Assembly (NCBI RefSeq): GCF_026914185.1
Contig: NC_070563.1
Location: 2,108,001-2,172,000, forward strand
Length of the DNA stretch: 64,000 nt
Direction: 5' to 3'
Source of the DNA: Puccinia triticina
Taxonomy: Eukaryota; Basidiomycota; Pucciniomycetes; Pucciniales; Pucciniaceae
The number at the start of each line of letters is the position of its first letter. Position 1 is the first letter of the stretch. A program made the translations under genes and the position numbers. The notes below the pieces were generated by a model. The model searched no databases and was not told where the DNA came from. It saw only the letters and a list, made by a program, of their open reading frames with translations. Of the stretch, positions 34,240-47,095 are shown piece by piece.

Positions 34240-37200
34240 TCATGCTTCTGCCAGACGGTGACCAAAATGTTTACGAGCGCCCAAAGTTTCATTATGTACC
34301 TTGACTGACCACAAACCCCCAAATGTAGCAGCTACAGTCTGATCAGTTCCCAAATATCACTACTTTGGTAGTTTCTTGGTGTTTCTGCCACTATATCTCG
34401 TCCCAGCGTGGGAATCCTTCTGCCAGGCAGTGACCAAAATGTTTACAACCCCGCAAAGTTTTATTATGTACCTTTACTGACCACAAAACCTCCAAATGTA
34501 GCAGCTACAGTCTGATCAGTTCCCAAATATCACTACTTTGGTAGTTTCTTGGTGTTTCTGCCACTATATCTCATCCCAGCATGGGAATCCTTGTGCCAGA
34601 TGGTGACCAAAGTTTTTACAAGCCCCCAAAGTTTCATTATGTACCTTTACTGACCACAAAACCCCCAAATGTAGCAGCTACAGTCTGATCAGTTCCCAAA
34701 TATCACTACTTTGGTAGTTTCTTGGTGTTTCTGCCACTATATCTCATCCCAGCGTCGGAATCCTTCTGCCAGATGGTGACCAAAATGTTTACAAGTCCCC
34801 AAAGTTTCATCATGTACCTTTACTGACCACAAAATCCCCAAATGTAGCAGCTACAGTCTGATCAGTTCCCAAGTATCACTACTTTGGTAGTTTCTTGGTG
34901 TTTCTGCCAATATATCTCATCCCAGCCTGGGAATCCTTCTCCCATATGGTTAGTAGAATGTTTACAAGACCCCAAAGCTAAAAGTACATAATGAAACTTT
35001 GCCGGCTTGTTGACATTTTAGTAAGCATATGGCTGAAGAATTCCCACGCTGGGATGAGACATAGTCACAGAAACACCAAGAAACTACCAAAGTAGTGATA
35101 TTTGGAAATTGATCAGACTGTAGCTGCTGCATTTTGGGGTTTTGTGGTGAGTAAAGGTACACAATGAAACTTTGGGGCCTTTTAAACAGTTTCGTAATCA
35201 CATGGCAGAAGAATTCCCACGCTGCGATGAGTTCTAGTGGCAGAAACACCAACAAACTACCAAAGTAGTGATATTTGGGAACTGATCGCACTGTAGCTGC
35301 TACATTTGGGGGTTTTGGGGTCATTAAAGGTACATAATGAATCTTTGGGCGCCTGTAAAAATTTTGGTAACCATATGGTAGAAGGATTCCCACACTGGGA
35401 TGAGACATAGTGGCAGAAACACCAAGAAACTACCAAAGTCGTGATATTTGGGAACTTATCAGACTGTAGCTGCTACATTTGGAGGTTTTGTGATCAGTAA
35501 AGGTATATTATGAAACTTTAGGGGCTTCCAAAAATTTTGGTAACCATATGGCAGGAGAATTTCCACGCTGGGATGAGATACAGTGGCACAAACACCAAGA
35601 AACTACCAAAGTAGTGATATTTGGGAACTGAGCAGACTGTAGCTGCTACATTTGGGGGTTTTGTGGTCAGGAAAGGTACATAATGAAACTTTGGGGGCTT
35701 GGAAAAATGTTGGTCACCGTCTGGAAGAAGGATTCCCACACTGGGATGAGACATAGTGGCAGAAACACCAAGAAACTACCAAAGTGGTGATATTTGGGAA
35801 CTGATCAGACTGTAGCTGCTACATTTGGGGGCTTTGTGGTCATTAAAGGTACGTAATTAATCCCCGGGTGCCTGTAAACATCTTGGTGACCATATGGCAG
35901 AAGAATTCCCGCGCTGGCATGAGATATAGTGGCAGAAACACCAAGAAACTACCAAAGTAGTGATATTTGGGAACTGATCAGACTGTAGCTGCTACATTTG
36001 GAGGTTTTGTGGTCTGTAAAGGTACACATTGGAACTTTGGGGGCTTGTAAAAATTTTGTTCACCATCTTGCAGAAGGATTCCCACGTTGGGATGAGATAT
36101 AGTGGCAGAAACACCAAGCAACTACCAAAGTAGTGATATTTGGGAACTGATCAGACTGTAGCTGCTACAATTGGGGGTTTTGTGGTCAGTGAAGGTACAC
36201 AATGAAACTTTGGGGGCTTTTAAACATTTTGGTCACCATCTGGCAAAAGGATTCCCATGCTGGATGAGATATAGTGGCAGAAACACCAAGAAACTGCCAA
36301 AGTAGTGATATTTGGAAACTGATCAGACTGTAGCTGCTGCATTTGATGGTTTTGTGGTCAGTCAAGGTACCTAATGAAACATTGGAGGCTCATAAACATT
36401 TTGGTCACAGTCTGGCAGAAGGATTCCCACGCTGGGATGAGATATAGTGGCCGAAACACCAAGAAACTACCAAAGTAGTGATATTTGGAAACTGATCAGA
36501 CTGTAGCTGCTACATTTGGAGGTTTTGTGGTCAGTCAAGGTACATAATGAACCTTTGGGGGCTTCTAAAAAATTTGGTAATGGTATGGAAGAAGAATTCC
36601 CACGCTGGGATGAGATATAGTGGCAGAAACACCAAGAAACTACCAAAGTAGTGATATTTTGAAACTGGTCAGACTGTAGCTGCTACATTTGGGGGTTTTG
36701 TGGTCAGTAAAGGTACATAATGAAACGTTGGGTGCTTGTTATCATTTTGGTCACCATCTGGCAAAAGGATTCCCACGCTGGGATGAGAAATAGTGGCAGA
36801 AACACCAAGAAGCCACCAAAGTAGTGATATTTGGGAACTGATCAGAATGTAGCTGCTACATTTGGGGTTTTTGTGGTCAGTCAAGGTACATAATCAAACT
36901 TTGGGGGCATGTAAACATTTCGGTCACCATCTGGCAAAAGGATTCCCACGCTGGGATGAGATATAGTGGCAGAAACACTAAGAAACTACCAAAGTAGTGA
37001 TATTTGGAAACTGACCAGACTGTAGCTGCTACATTTGGGGGTTTTGTGGTCAGTAAAGGTACAGAATGAAACTTTAGGGGCTTTTGAACATCTTGGTCAC
37101 CATCTTGCAAGAGGATTCCCACGGTGGGATGAGATATAGTGGCAGAAACACCAAGAAACTACCAAAGTAGTGATATTTGGGAACTGATCAGACTGTAGCT

Positions 37201-37382
37201 GCTGCATTTGGGGGTTTTGTGGTCAGTAAAGGTACATAATGAAACTCTGGGGGCTTTTCAACATTTTTGTAACAATATCTTGGAAGAATTCCCATGCTGG
37301 GAAGAGATATAGCGGTAGAAAGACCAAGAAACTACCAAAGTAGTGATATTTGGCAACTGATTAGATTGTAGCTGCTGCATAA
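34240..37382. repeat. Satellite array, ~172-173-bp unit, orientation switch near 34975
   Basis: About 18 units. The first four read TGACCAAAATGTTTACAAG ... CACTACTTTGGTAGTTTC, spaced 172, 173 and 173 bp. From about 34975 on, roughly 14 units are in the opposite orientation (GAAACTACCAAAGTAGTG), also about 172 bp apart. Unit length is not a multiple of three and frames break between units, so the arrays of reading frames are not coding. Confidence 0.92.
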
Positions 37383-39229
37383 TGGATGTGACCCAAAACA
37401 CAATATTTCTGGGTTTTATATGCAGAACAATTGTCCAATGAAATTTCATGTTGAAATATTCCTCATTAATCTGTGATTGATAACAAAAGTAGATAAAAAA
37501 AAGAACCCGCAAAAAATATGCTAAACCATGGTAAACCAATTTCAAAAAGGCCTTCTATGCATGTAGCACTTCAAGTATGATGTGCAATATCTTCAGGAAG
37601 TTCAACCAACCAAATTAACAATTTGTGCAGGATGATATCATGAGAGCGGTCAGGGGTCAATGTTTTTCCTTTTTTGAAAAAAAGTAGATTTGGAGAATTC
37701 TGATAACATCAATTGTTGAAGTAAAAAAAAAAAAGAAAAAAAAATTGAGACCCCTCAGCCTCCCTGGATTAATCCTACCTAAAACTTGCAATGTCTTTTT
37801 TTCATGAAGGATTGAATGGTGTATGTAGAAATTTATGAATGTTATCAGGCAAATAAAAGAAAATATACCTGTGGCTTGAAGCTAACACAGCGAGAAGGAA
37901 AGAGATTATAGAAGATTATTCAGGAGACATGGAACACAGACAAAGGTATCAACAGCAATAAAAAAAATTGATCAATATAAATTGATCAATATACAACATT
38001 GCAAATTCATCCATCTTGGTAGTGCTATGTATTCAAGTACGGCGGCGACGGGGAACACGGCTTCCTCCCAGAGGGGATTTTCGGGGAAGGTGTCGCGTAG
38101 GTTGCAGGAAATCTGCGTGATCTGGTGATTTAGCAACCCAGCTTTGGTGTCCTCAGCTGGCTCGGCAGGCGGCGGCAGATGGGTAGGTACTGACAAGGCT
38201 CAAGGGTGTGGAGTCGGAGAGTCAGGGGACGCGGCTCGGACGGTAGCAGTTGGCAGGGCAAGGAGTCGAGGTGCCTTTGGAGTGGTATCAGCCAGCGGAG
38301 AAGGTGGATTCGTGGACTTCAACGTATGGATTGAGGAGGCGCAGGTGGCTCCGGCTTCCGGGATTTTGGTGTGCGGAATGGACCGGGGAGAACTGGGCGG
38401 TGAACCGGAAGGGGTATGATTCGGGTTGTTTGGTGCCATCTCGGTGTCTCTTGTTGGGGTGGCTGAAGCGGAAAAGCGTTCAATGGTTAGCAGTAACACA
38501 ATAAGTAGAGTGGAAAGTTACCTACCAGGGGCCTGGGGAAACGTGGGCTCTGGAGAGAGAAGGATTGGCATTGGGTCACGCGGACGAGCGGAAAAGCAAG
38601 CTGCAAGGCCAAGAGTCTGCAAACCGGCGGGACATGGACGCTTCGGGGATCAATCCAAGGAATCCGCTGAGGGGCGCTTTGAACCAGTAGTGGGAGAAGG
38701 CCTGGCAGCCGACAATGGTTCAGCGGCAGAGGTTGCTGCGGGTTCTTGAGGACGTTTGAGGCGCTCGTCAACTAGAGGCTTGTTGACACCGTGTTTACGG
38801 GCCCACGCCTGGGCTTGTTGGACGTAGTCCTTGGCGCTTGATTAGTCGGCACAATTCGGCGGAGGCGTCATAAGGTCTTCACCGTGTGCAGAGGGCGACT
38901 TGGTGCGGGAACTGACCGAGATAATAGACGGGGAACGTTCCGCACAAGAGCTTCGCGATCCAGACAGCGGCAGACGGTTTTGTGATTCGCGGTGTCTGCG
39001 GGAGCTGTTGGACTTAGGGGTGAAGGTGGAGCAGCAGCGTTTTGAATCTCGACAGTTGTTACAAGCGCAACCAGCGTGGGAGTAGACGCAGGGGAGTCCG
39101 AGTCAAGTGCAGCAATTGCAAGCTACCATGTTGAAAGGGAGGTGATGTGTGGGAAAGGAGGGGTGATGGGTATGGGATATGTGTCGAGTGTGGGAGCGGG
39201 CAAATGTGTAGGAAGATCCTGGGGACAGG
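37383..39229. other. No firm gene; possible retroelement remnant at 38.0-39.2 kb
   Basis: 37383-37980 is AT-rich with poly-A runs. 38000-39229 is GC-rich and open on both strands (38200-38499 minus, Pro/Ser/Thr-rich; 38144-38419 plus), adjoining family-B copy 2. It may be retroelement-derived, but no zinc knuckle, protease or polymerase motif is visible. Confidence 0.4.
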
Positions 39230-40210
39230 ACTTCAACACTGGGGCGGATGTGGTGATTTATATAGGTAAGCGCGGTAGAATGTCCACGCGGGGATAGCGC
39301 GGGCGGGAAGGCACAAAGCCGCTCAGGCAGAGTGCATTCCGGTGACATAAGCACTGAGGATGATGTCAGGAAAGCACGCTAAGAAAGCTTACGGAAAGTC
39401 ACGCGCGGACTGGAATGCACGGATTGCGGATTTTGGATCGGGTATTCGGATTGGAGCGGAAAAGACAGGGCTGGACTGCGGCGGGGCTACACACATGGAC
39501 TGGTAGCAGCGGCGCATCAGCGGGTGAGCCACAACAGCCAAAGCGGGTTCCACCAGCAGGTGGAACCGGGGTGGAGGCGGTGGCGAGAGACCGACTGACA
39601 GGGGCTAGACAGAGGACGGTGGGAGGTCAAGCGTTGGAGAGGAGCGGAGTCTGGGAAAGTGACAAGCGGGGTAGCGGGCAGAGCTGGAGGACTAGTGCAG
39701 GAAAGCGTCAGACGTGCGGAATTGGGTGGGAACGGCGATGTGCGTGGAGGGAAGGATGGGAAAAGGGGGACAGAGGATTTTTCTATCTCTTACACATTGG
39801 ATTATCCTATCATTCTTACGGGGATTTTTACTCATCATTGTACTCACAACTACGGACGTACTAGAGTTATTAGGAGATTATCTGGGATCTTATCTTTACT
39901 TTGAGAGTTACTTGCGGATTTTTGTGCTTACTAAGTACAGAGCTTCATTCGCTTGCGGATTATTATGCTATAGATCAGGCTCAGTAGAGGAGCACTGAAG
40001 GCTAATGGAAAGTAGCAGTGCGGAGCCAAGTTACCAACAATCACACAGCCCGGACACTAATATTCTTGAAGGAGGCGGTCAGCGGACATTTCCACCGACT
40101 AACCAGCTTTCATTCTCACAGCGCGTGCAACTCATAACATTTTCTCTCTCATTTCTGTTTTCCCTCTTCTTTCTTTATGTTTCAGCCTCTCTTCATTACT
40201 TATGCAATGA
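39230..40210 (+). mobile_element. LTR-retrotransposon-like repeat, family B, copy 2
   Basis: Reverse complement of 14550-15880 apart from the ~400-bp segment described there. Shared blocks include GGATCGGGTATTCGG, TACTCATCATTGTACTCAC and CAGTAGAGGAGCACTGAAGG. Confidence 0.55.
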
Positions 40211-41419
40211 ATCATCATTCAACACCATGAAAAAATTGATGTGAATAGGTGTCAGGTGAGATTCAGTGAAATGTTCTGGAATTCCAGTGGTACTCCAGCA
40301 TTACTCCCCTTGAATAACAATGGCCCCTTTGTCATTATCAGGGGGTTCTACCACTTTTCCATAAGTTTATGGTTGGAGTTAAGGCTGGAGTTAGCTTCAC
40401 ATCACCTACCACCTAGTCCCCTCAGGTTTTTCATGGTGCCACTTCCTCTCATCACTGCTGTCCCAGTTTGTCCATCTTATCAAATTATCTCAACAACTCC
40501 CAGGGATGGATGCGCAAATGGGAAAACAACTCACAAAAAAGCCGCAACACAAGATTTGCTTCACGCGACCATTGTAGGGCAGTCAGGGACATGAGTTGCG
40601 CAGACTTCAACCAACTTTGGGAGTCTTTTGCAAGCCCCCAATGGATATTCAAAAGTGAAGGAAATGTCTTAAGAAGATAAAGTAGTACTTGGGAGTCATT
40701 TTTCCAAGCCCTCCAAGCCCCTAAACATTTACATCAAGAAAATTGCCAATAAAATCCGGATGAATCCGAACGGAGCTCGGATATGACCAGGGTGAGGGTG
40801 CAGGCCAGGTGATATCCGGCTCCCAGGCACCGGATCGGAACCTTACCACAGACAGAACATTGATGACCACAGCGTTGGGTCAAAGCTCTTTTGGCATGCT
40901 CGAGTCGACATATTTAAATACATCTCCATGTGAACATAAATGTGTAACACTTTTGCCCAACAAGAGCTGGGGGTTTCAGATTTGTTTGACCTACCCTACC
41001 AATCGAGAAGGCTTTTGCCAATCAACCACCATTTCCCCTACAGTCTCCTGCGATTGCCCAAGTGTTGGGCTAGGTTGGGGTAGTAGGGAAATGCCCATGG
41101 TTATAGGGTGATGATCGGTGCTGGGCAGCTTCAGAGTCAAAGCAAGCTAGCCAAGCCTATAAAGTAAACGTCTATCTATCCGTCAGACTCAGACGGAGCT
41201 TCGTGATGAAAGGAACCAAACCGTCCGTTCTAAGTTCTCGGAAGCATTGAAGATTAAAGATGCTCAGACCTGGAAAGCCTCTGCAACTATCCCTTTTTGG
41301 TCCAAAGCTTTCTTCCCCATTTGTTTAGATTCCTCAAAGAAAAAAAAAAGAAAAAAGAAAAAACAGCGACAAGGGGACCATCATAGCACATCCCATCTCC
41401 ATCCATCTCTACTTTGAGG
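40211..41419. other. Intergenic region upstream of the GT71 gene
   Basis: No gene supported. 41338-41365 is a poly-A/AG run shortly before the start codon at 41420. Confidence 0.5.
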
Positions 41420-44400
41420 ATGCTTCCGCTCAACAACATGGATTCCTCTTACACTGAGTCGAACCTGAGAAAACCAACGATGTCCAACTCGATTTACTCC
41501 GCACTGACCAAATCTAATCCGATCTTCAATCACCACAGCGGAAGTAGTGGTCACAGTCCTGGCTCGGCGCGGAATAGGAAATACTTCATCATTCTATCGA
41601 TCTCATTCTGCTTTATCGTCTACAAATTTCACTCCATGAACTCTCAAAATACTCAAGCTGATGTCGATGGAACTGTCCCGAGCCAGCTCCATCGGGCGGA
41701 AAAAACGACAGCCACAAAAGCTCATCAAGCCAATCGATTTGGATATCCAGGGAATAACCGACAATCATCAAAATCAGGAGACCATCAGTCATCGAATCAA
41801 TCCACGAGGAAGTGGACTTTTTGGCAACTACCGTCATCCTCAACATGGTTCTCAAAGTATCAAAGTCTAGCCGCGGATTTAACTCACTCCCTGAAAGGCG
41901 ACAGTCCAGCCCATTGGCAATCCCCGACACCCCCTCTACCATCTGATTCTCCACTGTACCTACGACTTCAAGATTGGAAGTCGGCGCCGATCCCTGAGCC
42001 CGCGCTCTGGGTCCAATTCAATCTCCAAACTTGTCCGGACGACCGCGTTGGAAAGAACGCCAATTATGATTTGCTAAAGGTTTGGTCCCACTGCCCCCCC
42101 ATTCTTTTTCTTGCCAAGGATGCTGAAATCTGAACTTTTTTTCTCCGTTGGAATTCCGAAAACGCCTCATCAATACTTGGACTGAATCCGGCAAAAACAT
42201 TTATTGATGTGTTGTGTAAATATTGATCATCAAAGAGAGCCCATCTGATGTGGGCAACGATGAATTCAACTCATGTGCGAAACAAACGCGAAGAAATGAT
42301 TCAAAGTCTAGAAGAATTCGAAAGACTCGGGTTGATGAACGAAGATCATTATGGCCAAGGGAGGGGAATAGTTTTCACAGCTGGAAACGTGGTAAGGAGT
42401 TTTTTGTTTCCTCTTCAACTGACGTGACCAATCTGATCAGGCAAAGTACCTGATAAATGTCGCACGCGTGCCCCCCCAAAACAGGACACTTATTCGCGAG
42501 TCTTCTTGACAGTAAGAATGTTGAGGGAACACATGAAATGCCAATTACCCGTCGAAGTCTTTAGCTTCCCTTCCGAGAAGCCAGATCAAGATACCCGGGA
42601 GGCGATGGAGAAACTCCATGTGAAGTTTCTGACCGTCGAATGGGCCGAGAAAGATGTCCACCGCAACAAGAATTTTGTTGAGTAGAATAATCCTGCGCTG
42701 GATTTACATTCTAGCCTGGTCTGCTAATTTTTTGGGACCACCTCTCAGCACATCAAAGCTTCTGCGCTGGTCGCCTGTTCTTTCCGAGAACCTTTGTATC
42801 TCGATAGGTAACGTCGTTTTCCTCACATCGATCGGAAATTGGTTTTTTACATTTTCCTGATTTGTTATCTGCGATTTCAAAAGTGACAATTTGCCAGCTG
42901 TCTTGGAACCAGGAACGCTTGAGTCACTTTGGGAATCTAAAGGTTACAAGAAACTCGGGGCATTATTCTGGCCAGGTCTGTTCAAAGACAAATTTTTCTT
43001 GAGACTTTCAGCTCTATCTGTATTACTTATAAAGCCGTGAAGAAAGCGAGTTAATTGGCCTCGAAACGTTTGAATGTGAAATCTGTGTTTTTAGATTATT
43101 GGAAGACTCACGCAGATGTACCGGTATGGTTATTGATCGGTACTCAATGTCGGTGAGTAGCTCGTCCACCCCAAGTCGGAGCAATGGAGTGCGACTGATT
43201 GTGGCATCAAACGATGATTGACGTCAGGGATGAATGGGAACAAGAAGCTGGACAAATGCTGATTGATAAATCCCAGCATCTGGACGTGTTGCTTTTGGCG
43301 GAACACATGTTGAAAGACTGGAAGTATTGGTTCCAGATCTCTGATGGTGACAAAGACGTGTTCAGATACGCCATGCTGGCGTTGCGAAAGCGCTGGGCTT
43401 TGCCCGGTAGATATCTGGGTGCTGCTGGACTTTCATGGAACACACTCTCTGGGTATTGTGGTCATACAATGTTGCAGCACGACGTCATGGGCCGGCGTAA
43501 GTGACTTGAAGTTCTTGTTATCACATCTCAGTTCCCCTAGAGCTGAACGTCTCTCCATACACCTTTCCTCTTCCAGCTTTATTCATTCACATGAATTTGC
43601 TGAAGCAAATCCCAAGTGGAATAACCCGAGGAACAACGTTGGTCTCGTGGCTTTCAAATTCGGTGGACTAATCATTCTAGGAAACTAACCTTGAAATATG
43701 TTTCTCTGAACTTGCTCAGATTTAAACGAACCAGAACCGTGAACATCAAACTGATTGGGAACGAAACTGAGGCTGATTATGGAATAGAGGCCGACATGTT
43801 GGCCAATGCTGATGAAACCGGGAGAGCAATCTTGGATGCCCCACCTCCCGTTCGGAGACGAGCAGCGTTGGAAAGAGGGCTCCAGCCGTTTTTGCACGTG
43901 AGAAGATTTGGCTTTGCTGCTACGTCTTTCTTTCTTTGGACCTTATTTTTGATTGGCCTTCAATCTGCACACAGGGAGGTGGAAACACAGCTATCTGTGC
44001 AGATATCAAATGGAAAAACCCAGGTCTGAAGCCCACCGAGGACGTCCCGAAATGGGATAATCCCACTGAGATCGTCTCCTGGAATGATGACTCTCGATTG
44101 AAAGCTTTTGAAGACCGATACTATGGTGCGTGATCCAAGCTTATATGTACATTTGTCGCATCTATCGCATTAGTCTGATGTGTTCATGTTTACTTTCATC
44201 CAAACAAATTGCAACAAAAACCCAACCAGATATGGGCGGAAGCACCACTGCAGTTGGGTTCTGAGACTGAAGGAGTACTCAAGATGCTTGTGAATTTTGT
44301 CTTTTTTATAACTTTCCAGAGCAAAAAATGTTGAAGAAGTGCAAAATATTGCACTCCAACATATTGGTAGGGCATGGGTTGAGTAGTCACATGTTCACTC

Positions 44401-44441
44401 CTTATTCATGGAGTGAACCAAATCACGCTCGAAACGGTTAA
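41420..44441 (+). CDS. GT71-family alpha-mannosyltransferase (MNN2-like)
   Basis: Type II Golgi glycosyltransferase that adds alpha-linked mannose to cell-wall mannans. Read as 11 exons: 41420-42079, 42236-42391, 42485-42676, 42749-42807, 42884-42975, 43095-43152, 43228-43496, 43577-43637, 43720-43897, 43975-44125 and 44320-44441. These sum to 1998 nt (665 residues) in one frame. Visible: one membrane anchor at about residues 56-72 (KYFIILSISFCFIVYKF), the fold start RGIVFTAGN, the metal-binding DXD in PLYLDSDNLP, GDKDVFRYAMLAL, and GYCGHTMLQHD, all typical of Mnn2/Mnn5. Donors of introns 1 (GTTTGG), 3 and 8 (GTTG) are weak. Intron 1 contains a coding-like stretch (EFRKRLINTW) in another frame, so that border may be wrong. 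The acceptor sugar position cannot be read from sequence. Confidence 0.85.
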
Positions 44442-45292
44442 ATAATTGGGAAGAGTGGAATGGCGAGCAAGAGTTCAACGTCCTCTCGGCGCGCCTGAAC
44501 AATAATGGGGTCGAGTCTGGTGGAGTCTATCCTAAAGAGCAATCACCTGAGATATTGTTCCATTTTACACAAGAGTTGTCTTCGAAAACAGTCTGTCAGT
44601 ACAGCCTCAATTACATCACTGGATCATCGATGTAGTGTGGCAACTTCCTTCTTTCAGTAGAAACAGATTAATCCGTCCAAAAGCACCCAAGCCTAAGCTA
44701 TGTCATGAGCTTCATTGAGGCACTTTGCTTCTTTCAAATTGCACACATCGACACCCAGAAAGAAAACAGTACCGGCTGCTGACACCCGAGGTCGTGAGGC
44801 GAAAAACCCAACTATAAATATATATCGGTTTGCATGAGGTCGGATGCCATCAGCCGGTCGAACGGTTTTCATGCTAGCAACTTAAATCATAACACCCCTT
44901 AATCGTCGGTGCTGTGCATACGATCGAGAGAATGTCGGAGCGACGGAGCCGTTGGTATAGGAGTGCGCCCGCAACAAATCTTTAGCAACAGCAGGAACAT
45001 GGATCCCGAGCCATTCCTCCAAAGGGGAGAATTGACGATGTTGTGTCCACTGTCTAGACGAGGACAAAAAATGTTCAGTGTACAGACCGGAGTCGGGCTC
45101 CGACGTGAACACCCAGTATTCAGCGGGTTTTGCGGCTTGCCTCAACGAAGTCAGTTGAGTCCTGCGCCCCCCACGCTTCCGTTCAGACGTACATACAAGT
45201 CATTGTGGATCATCGGCGCCTTCCAACACGTGCGAAAGCCGGCTTTATATGTAGGCTAAAGGCAATCAGGTGGCTGTGGCGCTCCCCTCCTG
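44442..45292. other. Intergenic, no supported gene
   Basis: A frame at 44882-45145 (minus) and the overlapping plus-strand frame 44909-45259 cannot be told apart by any motif. Neither is called. Confidence 0.4.
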
Positions 45293-45300
45293 TCTATAAG
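45293..45300 (+). promoter_or_regulatory. TATA-like box upstream of the peptide gene
   Basis: TCTATAAG followed by TAG, in a CT-rich context, about 440 bp before the start codon at 45741. If used, the 5' leader would be about 400 nt. Assignment is by position only. Confidence 0.3.
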
Positions 45301-45740
45301 TAGAGTGGTCTGACATCGTCCTGATAGTCGTATCAAAACAATAAAGTCTTCATCCATCATCAGTCATCAGAGTCTCCAAACCAATAGGTTTACATCCAGC
45401 CTAACAATCATTCCTGTCTACAACTACTCCCTAGCCCTTTATTAAACCACATTGAACAACTTTCCAAGTCCCCCTAACCCCCACTCACTCTCAGTTGATC
45501 ATTATCCTTGTTAGTCGGTGTTCTTTTAAGTTTTCGCTGTCTCCAATCCTCGAGAGCATCTAGATTAGACACTCAATATACGTTGCCGTATCGAATCTCT
45601 ACAGAATCCTACGAACTCATCGATTTCCCGATTCAACATCTTTCGGCTCAGACAGTCCAGCTATAAACTACCTCGCAAATCCCTCTCAAGGTTATCAGCA
45701 CTAGCCCACGCTACCTTATCGAGACTTCTACGACATACAA

Positions 45741-46019
45741 ATGGCCAACGTCAAAGCAGCTAGCGCCTTCTTGGTATTTTTGGTCGCTTTGATTATGAAT
45801 GTTACTGCTTCACCAGCCATGTCGCCAAATGTAAGTTGCCTCCCCTACTCTTTTCCTTCATGACGTCGATGCATATCGTGTCACATCAGATGCCTAACAT
45901 AAGCGTGTTTTTATTCGACATTCTTGCAGGTCAAAACGATCATGAAACGGGCTTACCCAGGCGCCGTACCACTCAAGCTAGCCAAGAGAAACCCGACCGC
46001 CAATGGCAAACCTTTTTAG
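45741..46019 (+). CDS. Small secreted peptide precursor with Kex2-type KR sites
   Basis: Two exons, 45741-45830 and 45930-46019, of 90 nt each, separated by a 99-nt GTAAGT...TTGCAG intron at a codon border, giving 59 residues. Residues 1-24 form a clear signal peptide (hydrophobic core AFLVFLVALIM, likely cut after ...VTAS or near it). The rest has two dibasic sites, K36-R37 and K49-R50. Cleavage there would release a 13-residue peptide starting AYPGAVPLKLA and a 9-residue C-terminal NPTANGKPF. No cysteines and no CAAX end, so it is not a lipid-modified mating pheromone. I recognise no homologue. Maturation by Kex2 is inferred from family-wide practice in fungi. An unspliced alternative frame (45836-46075) lacks a signal peptide and is rejected. 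Confidence 0.65.
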
Positions 46020-46444
46020 AAAATATTTTAAAAACCCCGGCGAAGGAAAGAATTACTTGCTACTCTTTCTTGTAGACTGCCCTTCGCGCTCCTTTTCTTT
46101 TACTTCATCTACAATCCTTCTGTATGAATGAGACCTCAGGTCCTCCAAGTTGCTTATCATCCACCTATCATGACTTGTCTTGATCGTTCAAATATTAGAC
46201 ATTTTCCCCAAAAAAACAGGCAACTTTTTTCAGACACAAATGCCGCCTCTTTCATGATTGTTGGCGTCTAAAGTTTGTCAACTTTGTCTCAGATTTTCTG
46301 TTTTCTTCCCGTTTCCTTTCCGCTTGAGAAGTTTAAACCCGAAACAAACACACTTCTTTACTAAGCTTCTCATTTGAAATCCAAGAAATGAATCAGAAGA
46401 CATGAGCCAATTGAAAAAATCAGGGTCCTAAGTTGGGTGACAAT

Positions 46445-46625
46445 TATGGTGTTCAAAGTTGGCTTGCATAATTTTATGCATGCATAATTCATAAAATCAT
46501 AAAAATAATTTGCCAAGGAAATTTTGTATTACATAATCAGACAGTCATATCCCCTGCAAAGATGATTTTATGATTTTATGATTTACGCATGCATAAAATT
46601 ATGCAAACCAACTTTGAACACCATA
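46445..46625. repeat. 181-bp MITE, TATGGTGTTCAAAGTTGG termini
   Basis: TATGGTGTTCAAAGTTGG and CCAACTTTGAACACCATA are perfect inverted ends, continuing into TTGCATAATTTTATGCATGC / GCATGCATAAAATTATGCAA. The outermost TA may be a TA target duplication, as in Tc1/mariner-derived MITEs. Lies about 430 bp beyond the peptide gene. Confidence 0.85.
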
Positions 46626-47095
46626 AATAAACCCTATCATCATATATGTTTGACTAAATGTCAAAAGGTTGATATGGAATTTTGTGCAATGTGATCTACT
46701 ATCATCCTTCTACAGATTGGTCCATATCAGTTTTTCAACAGGGAACTTGTGCCCATAAAGCTTGAGATTTGTACATTGTTTTCAACTTTGAAGAACCCTA
46801 AATCACAAGATCATAATACAGTCCGTGAGTGGGATGAACAGATGATTTTCTCAAACCAAAGTGGAAGATGCTTGTTGTTGAGAACTGTAAATTAGCCTTT
46901 TCAACTGGTAATGAATTTTACAACCTTCAGAACTTATAAGAAAGGAACTTGGGACCGTGGATCCTATACGAGTAGGTCACATAAACTATAATCAACCAAG
47001 ATAGATAAACTCTAGCAATACTTAATTGCTAAATTCCATGCGCACATGCCACGATGATATTATTCTAGCTTATCCACACATATAAAGAATGACGC
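46626..47095. other. Intergenic, nothing recognised
   Basis: AT-rich sequence between the MITE and the 3' end of the next minus-strand gene. Confidence 0.5.

Noticed and set aside
34962..37122. Repeated frames of 70-148 codons that look like a protein family
   Set aside because: They arise from the 172-bp satellite. The unit is not a multiple of three, and frames stop and restart in each unit.
44882..45259. Overlapping frames on both strands before the peptide gene
   Set aside because: No motif, signal peptide or splice evidence favours either.
45836..46075. 79-codon frame ending ITCYSFL, possibly a CAAX pheromone
   Set aside because: The cysteine is five residues from the end, not four; no signal or pheromone context, and it lies partly in the intron of the better-supported gene.
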